DNA from: Clostridiales bacterium
GTDB taxonomy: Bacteria; Bacillota; Clostridia; Lachnospirales; Lachnospiraceae
DNA length: 64,000 bases
Assembly: GCA_018365455.1 (NCBI GenBank)
Contig: JAGZJZ010000020.1
Span: 56,554 to 120,553, forward strand
Direction: 5' to 3'
Part shown: one piece after another, positions 27,545 to 36,400 of the stretch
Layout of the letters: each line of letters begins with the position of its first letter
Position numbering within the stretch: position 1 is the stretch's first letter
Made by a program: the position numbers and the translations under genes
Notes under the pieces: generated by a model
Databases searched by the model: none
Told to the model about the DNA's origin: nothing
What the model saw: the letters and a program-made list of their open reading frames with translations, nothing else

Positions 27545-27547
27545 ACT

Positions 27548-28222
27548 TTAAATATCAATTGAAGTAATCTCCGGTGTATCTTTTAACAGCGTAACGACAT
27601 CATTGATGTCATAAGATTCCGGAAAACGTACATAAAGTTTTATTTCTAACAGGTGATTGTCTATCCGTGTTGCCTTAATATTGGATATGATAATCTTCTT
27701 AGCTGTAAAAGCAGTATCTAAAATTGTATTAATATCTTTGTCTTCTCCAACTTGAATGGTAATCTGTTCTGTCTTGGGGGCTTTTCTGAACTTTAAATTC
27801 CGATGAAATATAAATTGCATAACCAGAATAAAAAGCGTGGCGGCAATTCCTATTACATACATGCCGGCACCAAAAGCCATTCCGATTCCTACCACCGCCC
27901 AGATTCCGGCTGCAGTTGTAAGTCCGCTGACATTCATCTTTCTGGTAAATATCACACTTGCTCCTAAAAATCCGATAGCCGTTACAATACCTGCGGCGAT
28001 ACGGGAAGGATCTAAATTAATATGATCATTGACCAGTACATCATAAAAACCATATTTTGAAATGATCATCATCAGGGCAGAGGTGAGAGACACAATGATA
28101 TGCGTCCGGATACCTGCCACTTTCAGATGGTTTTCACGTTCATATCCAATGGCAGCACCGCAGAGCGCCGCACCCAGCATTCTAAGCAGGTAGGCTGACT
28201 GTAATAACAGGTATGCTTTCAA
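27548..28222 (-). CDS. MgtC/SapB family membrane protein
   Basis: 224 residues. About five membrane spans lie in the first 140 residues, with GAAIGYERE and GLTTAAGIWAVVGIGMAFG typical of MgtC/SapB. A C-terminal cytoplasmic domain of about 85 residues with an ACT-like pattern follows. Members of the family help cells cope with low magnesium and modulate membrane ATPases. TTG at 28222 is the likely start because AAAGGAGGG lies 7 bases upstream. The longer in-frame TTG at 28240 includes that site. It is a single gene with its own terminator. Confidence 0.85.
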   Translation of the reverse strand: MKAYLLLQSAYLLRMLGAALCGAAIGYERENHLKVAGIRTHIIVSLTSALMMIISKYGFYDVLVNDHINLDPSRIAAGIVTAIGFLGASVIFTRKMNVSGLTTAAGIWAVVGIGMAFGAGMYVIGIAATLFILVMQFIFHRNLKFRKAPKTEQITIQVGEDKDINTILDTAFTAKKIIISNIKATRIDNHLLEIKLYVRFPESYDINDVVTLLKDTPEITSIDI

Positions 28223-28665
28223 GAAAATCCCTCCTTTCAAAGAATGTCATATTTTTAATTACCTTATTATATGTCAAATAAATAAAAAAATCAATTTAAA
28301 GACATCTATCGTAAATCCCTGGCTAAAACGCTCCGTTGTATCATCTGTACTTCATATAGATCATATTGAAAAATTATTCGTTTTTATACATAAATTTTAA
28401 CTGTTAAAGTTAAACTTTAAAACACTTTTTAAAAATATTGGGTTTTTATAATTTATTCACAACGAAATTCCGGAAGGGAAAATTAAAAAAATGCAATTTT
28501 CTAAAGATAATACTATTCAAAATAAAAAAGCTATAAAAATTGAAAATTCTAATGAACATAGTCCTAAAGATGTTTTGGAATTATGTGCTAAAATTATGTC
28601 ATAAAGTTAAGAAAAAACGGGCGATGGAACAGTTGCCCTGTGCGAAGGAAGGAGAAAGCACGGGA
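28223..28665. other. AT-rich leader upstream of the cohesin gene
   Basis: 443 bases, very AT-rich up to about 28600. GTTAAAGTTAAACTTTAAAAC (28401-28421) contains overlapping inverted and direct AAAGTTT-like repeats that could bind a regulator. A possible 37-codon ORF is listed separately. The leader of the cohesin gene is long. Confidence 0.4.
28491..28604 (+). CDS. Possible small protein (37 aa) ahead of the cohesin gene
   Basis: A short ATG-to-TAA frame with AAGGGA about 10 bases upstream of the ATG. The product is hydrophilic at first and ends with SPKDVLELCAKIMS, which looks protein-like rather than random. I recognise no family. The AT-rich surroundings make chance ORFs common, so the call is weak. 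It would be the first gene of the cohesin operon. Confidence 0.3.
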   Translation: MQFSKDNTIQNKKAIKIENSNEHSPKDVLELCAKIMS

Positions 28666-29490
28666 ATGAAAAAGTGGATTAAGGCAGTAATGGGGCTTTT
28701 TACGGCACTGCTGGTTTTTCAATCAATGACGGTAATGGCATCGGAAGGAACAAACATTTCAATGAAAGCACAGGAATACAGCGAAAGTGACAAAACGCTT
28801 GCTGTGAGCTGTATGATAGAAAACGGAGAAAATGTGACCAATGGAAAAATTCGCATCTTCTATGATTCGGATCAGGCAGAGCTGCAGCCCAGTCAGGCAG
28901 GTGATGCTCTGTCAGGTGCATTGCTGGAAATTAATGACTGTCTAACAGGAAACAAACCGGAGGGAGAAATGATTGCTGTTTTTGCTTCATCACAGAACAT
29001 TGCTGCTGACGGAAGCCTGGTGGACCTGAAATTTAAGCTTCAGGACGGCGTCAAAAAAGGCGATGAAATACTCTTTCGGGTAGAGATAGATAAGCTTTCT
29101 GGAGACAACGGGGATATAGATGCCAAGGCATTGGAACTTGCCTATGTGGTTGGCGATCAAGAAAAGCCAGAGGATGACAACGAAAGCGATAATGAGGATG
29201 AAGATAAAAAGACGCCCGATGGCGGCGGGCAGAACGGAAATGGAAATCAGGGAGGAAGTGGAAGCCAAGGTGGAAACCAGAGTGGAGGCGGAGGCCAGAA
29301 CAGCAGCAAAAACCAGGGTGGAAACCAGAATGGAAGCGGATATAACAACTCCAGCAAAAGCGGTGTGAAGATAGGGGACAGTACTCCTGTTACAAGATAT
29401 CTGATATTAGGCGGCGGGTCCTGTCTCGTAATCCTGGGTGTTGGAATTGCCCTTATGAAAAGAAGAAAAAAGGGTGAAAGGAGAAGCTAA
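28666..29490 (+). CDS. Membrane-anchored cohesin-domain surface protein
   Basis: 274 residues. A signal peptide (about 1-25) is followed by a single domain at about 27-165 with the cohesin pattern: alternating hydrophobic strands, KIRIFYDSDQAEL as the early strand pair, EMIAVFASSQNI, then GSLVDLKFKL near the end. A Gly/Asn/Gln/Ser-rich linker (about 185-240) and a C-terminal membrane span with a basic RRKKGERRS tail complete the protein. No LPXTG motif is present, so anchoring is by the membrane. The start at 28666 begins the signal peptide and has AAGGAG upstream. Two enzymes with dockerin C-termini follow directly, so this protein very probably docks them to the cell surface. Confidence 0.82.
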   Translation: MKKWIKAVMGLFTALLVFQSMTVMASEGTNISMKAQEYSESDKTLAVSCMIENGENVTNGKIRIFYDSDQAELQPSQAGDALSGALLEINDCLTGNKPEGEMIAVFASSQNIAADGSLVDLKFKLQDGVKKGDEILFRVEIDKLSGDNGDIDAKALELAYVVGDQEKPEDDNESDNEDEDKKTPDGGGQNGNGNQGGSGSQGGNQSGGGGQNSSKNQGGNQNGSGYNNSSKSGVKIGDSTPVTRYLILGGGSCLVILGVGIALMKRRKKGERRS

Positions 29491-29684
29491 CGGCTTTTCT
29501 AAAGATAATCCTGCTGGATCTTAACATTATTCTAAATTGTTGAAATATTTCTAAAAAAGAAAAAACACCTCAAAATAATAAAAAATATAAAGGAATTATT
29601 CCTAAAAGCTTTTTCTATGATCATGTTACAATAACCGCGAGTTTGACAGACAGTACCAAATATAAAAAAGAGAGGAAGGCATTT

Positions 29685-32600
29685 ATGAAAAAAAGACAGT
29701 GTTTTAAAAAAGCAGTTGCCGGATTATCCGTGCTGGCTATGGGGATTACTACAATATTGCCGGCAATGCCTGCAATAGCAGCGGAAGAACAGATGGATAC
29801 CGAAGTACGGCAGAGTGAGGGAATGCAGCTGACGGCAGAAGAAGCGGAGGGCAATGACTATGTACTCTATACCGTAAACTGCGGAACTCCGGATCCGTCG
29901 GTGGTACCTAACCAGAATCAGGAACGTATGGGATTGCTTCAGTCTAATGTAGACCAGGAGTATGGTGCCGATTCCGTGACAGGTGCAGAATGGGGCCGAA
30001 AACCAAATGATGCTTATTCAGCAGCTATAAATCATGGTGATGACGCAACGGATATTGGTAACAGCTACATTTATATGTCGGATGGAAGCGAAGTAACCTT
30101 TGATAAGTATAAAAGTGCACTGGGGTATAATTTTGAACTGCCTACAGAAAAGATTGAAGGTCTGGAAGAAAATACTTATGAAGTAACCGTAGCATTTAAA
30201 CATTACTGGGATAACCGTCTGGTAAATATTATGCTGGAAGGTGAGACGGTAGCCACTGATATTTCCCTGAACTATGGTGAATGGGTAAGCAGAACTTTCA
30301 CAACAAAAGTAACGGATGGGGAACTAAACCTTCTTGTGAAAAGCCCCAGAAGGACAACCGGTAAACAAGATCCGATTTTAAATTATATTAAAGTCCGTGC
30401 AGTAAAAGAGGAGCAGAAAGAAACGGCTGTTTATAGTTCCTTTACCGGTACAAAGGGCGATACCATGTATGATACAGAGGGAAAACAGATCCAGGCACAT
30501 GGTGGTCAGATTCAGCAGCTGACAGTTAATGGAGAGACAAGATGGTACTGGATTGGTGAAGATAAGACCAATGATTATCGTCCGGTGGGAGGTATCCATA
30601 TGTATAGCTCCGAAGATCTATACAACTGGAAAGACGAAGGAGTCGTACTGCGGACTATGGAAGATCCGGAACAGTTTGAAACGGATACCTATTTTAAGGA
30701 ATTATACGGCGAAGACAGTCAGGAACAAAAGGATGCCGTATTTGTAGACCTTGACAGGAACAACTGTGTTATGGAGCGTCCGAAAATGCTCTACAATGAC
30801 AAGACAGGTAAATATGTGATCTGGTTCCACGCAGACGGACGCTATCCCGGCAGTGATGCTGATTATGGCAAGGCAAAAGCAGGTGTGGCAATCAGCGACA
30901 GCCCTAACGGACCATTTAAGCTTCTGGGCAGTTATAAACTGAACTCCCACAACGATCCAAACGGTAATCTGGGATATGACGGCTGGGAAGGACGTGGTTC
31001 TGTACGTGACATGAACCTGTTCAAAGATGATGACGGTACTGCTTATGTAATCTATTCCTCAGAAGGAAACCAGACCATGTATGTATCTAAATTAAACGAT
31101 GATTATACGGGACTGGCAACAGATCCGGCTGATGCAGTAGAAGGGGTAGATTTCACCCGTAATTTTGTTGGCTGGTCCAGAGAAGCTCCGGCAATGTTCC
31201 AATATAAAGATAAATATTACGTGGTTACATCCGGATGTACGGGATGGAGCCCAAATCAGGGAAAATATGCGGTAGCAGATCACCCAATGGGACCATGGAC
31301 AGAAATCGGAGATCCCTGTACGGATTGGGGATGGGAAACTACTTATGACACACAGAGTACTTGTGTATTTCCGGTAGATGCTGAAAATGGAAAATACATC
31401 TATATGGGTGACCGCTGGAATGCAGGAGATTTAAGTGAATCCAGATATGTATGGATACCGGTAGAATTTCAGCCGGACAATAAGATTGCTTTGAGAAGAT
31501 ACGAAGACTGGACACTGGATGATTTAGAGGGAAAAGGGCTTTTTGAAATAAAAACAAAACTTCCCACAGTTGTTTCTTCTGTAAATGATATTGCAGGACA
31601 GCTTCCGGATGAAGTAACAATTTCTTATGGAACAGAAGAGGAAACAACGCCGGTAACCTGGAACGTTGGCGAATACGATGCAAACAAAATAGGAAATGTA
31701 ACAATTACCGGAAACCTTACGGAAAAGGGCAGGGAATTCAGCCATGACATCTATATTGTAAACCCTTCCACCCTGTATTTCTTTGACAGCGGTGCAGAAC
31801 AATCTGAATATTTTGATGTGGTTAAGAAGACCCTTGGAAATAAAGTCTTAAATACGGTTCCGGATCAAAGATATTCGGAAGAAAATCAGGCAGGGTATAC
31901 AGGAGTGACAGAGGCAGATTCTCCGGAAAGCTTTGATATAGGTTTGCATGAAGGTAAAAAAATACAGGAGAGCGGCTGGTGGGCAGCAGAAGGTAAGAAC
32001 ATAGAATATGCCTTTGCATTGAAGCCGGGAACTTATACATTGGCAGCTGGCTTCCAGGAGTGGTGGAATGCCAACAGAGAGATGAAAATATCCGTAAAAA
32101 TGGGTGATCAGGTCCTGGCAGAACAGGATTTCAGACTTTCAGCAAGCGATGGAGATTTACAGGTCAGCAAGTCATTTGAAGTAACAGAAGCAGGAAAAGC
32201 AGTGGTAACGGTTAGCAAGAGAGGAAGTTCTGATGCGGTTCTCAGCTGGATTGGGATTCTTGGCAGTGCTGATGAACCATCTGATCAAGTGAATAAGAAC
32301 AGCCTGCAGCTTGCCATCACCATGGCTGAAAAACTGGAAGCAGAACAAAATGCGAACAACTGCTATACGGAAGAGAGCTGGGCAAAAGTGAAAAAAGCCC
32401 TGGATGATGCAAGAACCGTAATGGCAGATGGGGAAGCATTGCAGGAAGATGTGGATTATGCATTCCTGAAACTGATCTCCTCCTGCAACCTCCTTACGGA
32501 TGGTATACAGAAAATGGGGCTGAATGCAGTAATTGAAGGGGCGAAAGCAGTTCTGGAAAATGAAGAGGAGCTGGCTGAATACACAGAAGAAAGCATAGAG

Positions 32601-33323
32601 GCAGTAAGAACCGCATTAGCAGAGGCAGTAAGAGTTTATGCAGAAATTGGCGCCGATCAGGAGACTGTAAATGCAGCAGCCAGAAAGCTTATGGATGCAG
32701 TAACCGGAATGCTGGTGAAAACAGAAGATACCAGACTCGGTATTCTGATCCGCAAAGCTGAGGAACTTCTGAAAAATAAAGACCAGTATACGGAAACAAG
32801 CGTTGAAAATCTGGAAAAAGCTCTTGCAGATGCAAAAGCAACTGCGGAGAACAGTCAGGCGGGCGAGTCACAAATCAATGAGAGTTATGCAAATCTGGCT
32901 AAAGCAATGACGGGGCTGGTAAGAAAAGGTGACAAGTCTGAGCTAAAAAATGCGTTGGATAAGGCAAATGAGATCCTTGCCGGATCTGAGAAATATGTGT
33001 TAGATACAATCGCAGGACTTCAGGCAGTAGTTACAGAGGCACAGGCTGTCTACGAAAGCGGTGAAGCAGACGCAGATCAGGTAGGTGAGGTTCTGAAAAA
33101 GCTTGTTCAGGAAATACTGAAAGCACGCTTAAAAGGTGATGCGGATCTGAATGGAGTGGTAGATACACGGGATTCAGCAGAAGTATTAAAACATGATGCA
33201 GAACTTAAGGAATTCACGGAAGAACAGCTTAAGGCAGCAGATGTCAATGGAGATGGAGCAGCCAATACTGATGATGCAGTGTCTATTCTAAAGTATGCTT
33301 CCGGTAAAATTGATAAGTTTTAG
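29685..33323 (+). CDS. Secreted GH43 (exo-beta-1,3-galactanase-like) with FIVAR repeats and dockerin
   Basis: 1212 residues. In order: signal peptide (1-33); malectin/CBM-like domain (about 45-235); GH43 five-bladed propeller (about 245-610); bacterial Ig-like domain (about 620-690); second malectin/CBM-like domain (about 695-865); four FIVAR helical repeats (about 872-1145); type I-like dockerin with two calcium loops (DADLNGVVDTRD and DVNGDGAANTDD). The residues that mark GH43_24 are visible: Glu364 in MERPK, Glu500 in SREAPAMF as likely acid, and Gln557 in YDTQST in place of the usual base. Known members release galactose from beta-1,3-galactan and bypass side chains. The start at 29685 has GAGGAAGG upstream. 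A terminator follows. Confidence 0.85.
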   Translation: MKKRQCFKKAVAGLSVLAMGITTILPAMPAIAAEEQMDTEVRQSEGMQLTAEEAEGNDYVLYTVNCGTPDPSVVPNQNQERMGLLQSNVDQEYGADSVTGAEWGRKPNDAYSAAINHGDDATDIGNSYIYMSDGSEVTFDKYKSALGYNFELPTEKIEGLEENTYEVTVAFKHYWDNRLVNIMLEGETVATDISLNYGEWVSRTFTTKVTDGELNLLVKSPRRTTGKQDPILNYIKVRAVKEEQKETAVYSSFTGTKGDTMYDTEGKQIQAHGGQIQQLTVNGETRWYWIGEDKTNDYRPVGGIHMYSSEDLYNWKDEGVVLRTMEDPEQFETDTYFKELYGEDSQEQKDAVFVDLDRNNCVMERPKMLYNDKTGKYVIWFHADGRYPGSDADYGKAKAGVAISDSPNGPFKLLGSYKLNSHNDPNGNLGYDGWEGRGSVRDMNLFKDDDGTAYVIYSSEGNQTMYVSKLNDDYTGLATDPADAVEGVDFTRNFVGWSREAPAMFQYKDKYYVVTSGCTGWSPNQGKYAVADHPMGPWTEIGDPCTDWGWETTYDTQSTCVFPVDAENGKYIYMGDRWNAGDLSESRYVWIPVEFQPDNKIALRRYEDWTLDDLEGKGLFEIKTKLPTVVSSVNDIAGQLPDEVTISYGTEEETTPVTWNVGEYDANKIGNVTITGNLTEKGREFSHDIYIVNPSTLYFFDSGAEQSEYFDVVKKTLGNKVLNTVPDQRYSEENQAGYTGVTEADSPESFDIGLHEGKKIQESGWWAAEGKNIEYAFALKPGTYTLAAGFQEWWNANREMKISVKMGDQVLAEQDFRLSASDGDLQVSKSFEVTEAGKAVVTVSKRGSSDAVLSWIGILGSADEPSDQVNKNSLQLAITMAEKLEAEQNANNCYTEESWAKVKKALDDARTVMADGEALQEDVDYAFLKLISSCNLLTDGIQKMGLNAVIEGAKAVLENEEELAEYTEESIEAVRTALAEAVRVYAEIGADQETVNAAARKLMDAVTGMLVKTEDTRLGILIRKAEELLKNKDQYTETSVENLEKALADAKATAENSQAGESQINESYANLAKAMTGLVRKGDKSELKNALDKANEILAGSEKYVLDTIAGLQAVVTEAQAVYESGEADADQVGEVLKKLVQEILKARLKGDADLNGVVDTRDSAEVLKHDAELKEFTEEQLKAADVNGDGAANTDDAVSILKYASGKIDKF

Positions 33324-33380
33324 GATTCTCACTGAACATCTGGAAGTTTCGGAGATAGTCCGAAAATAGCTCAAATAGAA

Positions 33381-33427
33381 ACAGAGAGTGGGAACCTGCA
33401 GCAGCTAGGTCCTCTCTCTGTTTTTTA
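33381..33427 (+). terminator. Terminator between GH43 and GH30 genes
   Basis: ACAGAGAG pairs with CTCTCTGT across a loop that holds a second small stem (AACCTGC...), followed by six T. The GH30 gene then needs its own promoter or depends on read-through. Confidence 0.7.
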
Positions 33428-33488
33428 AGACAAAAAATTATGGGTATAACTGCTGGGATAAAAAGACCATGGAAAAAGGAGAAAAGAT

Positions 33489-36400
33489 ATGAGAAACAAA
33501 AAAAGATTCAAACAGGCAGCGTCAGGCATGACCGCCTTGATGATGGGGGCAGTGGCAGTATTGTCGCCAATTGCGGGGATTCCGGCAATGGCCGCGGGGG
33601 TTTTGGAGATGGCGGCAGGGGAACAGAAGATGACAGGAGAGATCGCTGTAGATCCGGACATCCATTACCAGACACTGGATGGCTGGGGAACATCCCTGTG
33701 CTGGTGGGGGAATATCATCGGCTCATGGGGAGATGCGGATTGGAATGGTAACGGCAGAGCCGACCGTGAGGAAATTGCGGAACTGGCATTTTCCCCGGAA
33801 TATCTGAATCTGAATATAGTCCGGTACAATGTAGGCGGAGGGGACAAAGCGGATACCTCTATTAAACGGTGCGAAGGCCTGGTTCCAGGATGGACAAAGG
33901 ATATGACCGGCACGGAAGACGGAAGCGCAGAATTTAACAGCGAAGCCTTTTATGGGAAAACTACCGAAGAAATGAGTGATGCGGGTCAGCTGTGGATGCT
34001 TGAGCAGGCAAACAAATACCGCTATGATTATGCACAGGAAACCGGAGAAGAAAATACTATTATCAACAAAGTGTTTTCTAACTCACCGCCCTATTATATG
34101 ACCAAGTCAGGTACTTCCACCGGAGGATACTGGAACGATTCCAACAATCTGAAAGATGATTATTACGATGATTTTGCCATGTACCTGGCGCGGTCTGCAA
34201 ACTGGGTGGATCAAAATTTAAAATCAAAATTCGGAGTGGGTGTATCCTATATTGAACCGCTGAATGAACCGGACACTAGTTATTGGCATGAAGGAAGCAC
34301 AAAGCAGGAAGGCTGCATTTTCAATACGGGAGAACTGCAGTCACGTGCATATCGTGAAATGTTAAATGCGATGGAAGCAGAGGAATTCCAGGGAAATCTG
34401 AAGGATATAAAAATTACAGGAACAGATGAGACGAGTCTGTGGACAGCAATTAATTCCTTTAACCGGCTGGATGATGATATAAAAGCAAATATGGATACAA
34501 TCAGTGCCCATACATACAGCGGCAGCGACAGTGAAAGAAAAGAACTGCGTCAGATTGCAGAAAAGTATGACAAAGGACTTTGGATGTCAGAGGTTACCAA
34601 AGGCGGAGGAAGCCATTATGATGGGTGCCACGAATCTATGGATGCAGCCAATACCCGATCCCAGAGCGAAGGAATAATGGCTGATTTGAAGTATATGCAG
34701 CCTACGGCATGGATTGCATGGCTGGTGGCTGACAGTGAATATGAGTGTCTTCAGACAAATTCTAACTGGGGATTGATCCACGCAGTTTTTGAAAAAGACG
34801 GACAGCCGGTTCCGGATTACCATACAAATCTGGTGGATGAAAACGGAAACCGCAAAGACTGGGTTCCAGGTGAGGGCTACTGGGCAGTGACCAAACAGCT
34901 CTATACCATGATGCAGTACAGCAAATACCTAAAGGCGGGTTACACAATGATTGATATTCAGGATTCTAATATGTGTGCTGCTATCTCGCCCAAAGGTGAT
35001 GAACTGGTTATTGTCGCTCAAAATTTTGAAGGGGAGAGAAATACAACCGTGGATTTAAGCGCATTCAAAAATGCTGAAGCAGCAGAGCTCTACCGCACCT
35101 CAGACTCAGAGAGCTGTCAGCTGGCAGAGACTCAGGATGTAGCCGATGGCGTACTGGATGTCACACTGCCGTCAAATTCCGTCTCTACTTATATAATCAG
35201 GTCAAATGATGGAAGTACCATATGCAGTCCTGATGACTATGCAAAAGTAATTGATGCAAATGTGGAAAAGCCGCAAGAAGAGTGGACTTCAGATGTGAAT
35301 AAATTTACTTATACCGGGTCCTGGGGGAATTCAGCAGCAGATTTCGGAGGGGGAAAATATACCACAGCACCGGAGGGTACGGCAGAATTTACATTTGAGG
35401 GTACCCAGGCACAGATTTATGGAACCCGGGCGCCGGAAGGAGCAATTGTAAATATATCTGTGGACGGCGGGGAACAACAGGAAGTTTCCCTGGTATCTGA
35501 TCTGAAAGAAGGCGGTGTGCTGATCTATCATACAGGCGTGCTGGAAGAAGGAAAACATAGGATTACCATTTCCAAGTCTGCTGACCAGGATGGAAAGCTT
35601 TTGGAAATTAGCAGCGGAAGAATAATTAATGGAACGCTGGAAGAAAAGATTGAAAGAATTGACAAGAGTGAGCAGGTTTATACGATAAGCGGTGTACAGC
35701 CAATACTCCCGGATACCGTAACAGCCAGGACAAATATGGGAAACAAACTGGAAAAGAAAGTGGTATGGAACCTGGAGGGTATAGACTTTACCGGTAATGT
35801 CACTCTGGAGGGAACTGTTTCTGAGACAGCTGTCAAGGCAGCTGTGGATGTTCAGGTTACACCGGAAAATGTACAGTATTTCATAGACTGTAACAACCCG
35901 GAGTCACCGGAGTATAAACGGGTGAACCGCTATGCAGAGCTTCTTAATAAATCTCCTGACCAGAAGTATGTGGAAGGGAGCTGGGGATATGAAGAGGAAT
36001 ACGGCGAATACAACGGAAATATAAATGATAATTATGACACCGGCTGGTATGCAAATCAGGGACAGGTAATCCGTTATACGTTTCCTCTGGAAGCAGGCAC
36101 ATACCGGGTAAGTATGGGATTCAAAGAGTGGTGGAACCAGGACCGCCCTATGAAAGTATCGGTGACGGCCGGAGAAAAGACGACAGAACTTGGTACAGCA
36201 AATACCTGGAAAAACAACAATCCCTGGAATGAGGAATACTATGAATTTACCTGTGAAACGGCAGGAGATGTAACCCTATCCGTAGCGGCAGACGGAGGTC
36301 CGGATCCGGTACTGTCTTTTATCCGGATTCAAAATAAATTGAATCTGCAGGAATTAAAAGATGCACTAGCCGATGCAGCTGCAATTGACAGAAGCCAGTA

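Noticed and set aside
33440..33751. Plus-strand 103-codon frame at the start of the GH30 gene
   Set aside because: It overlaps the GH30 signal peptide and catalytic start in another frame with low-complexity Gly/Arg content.
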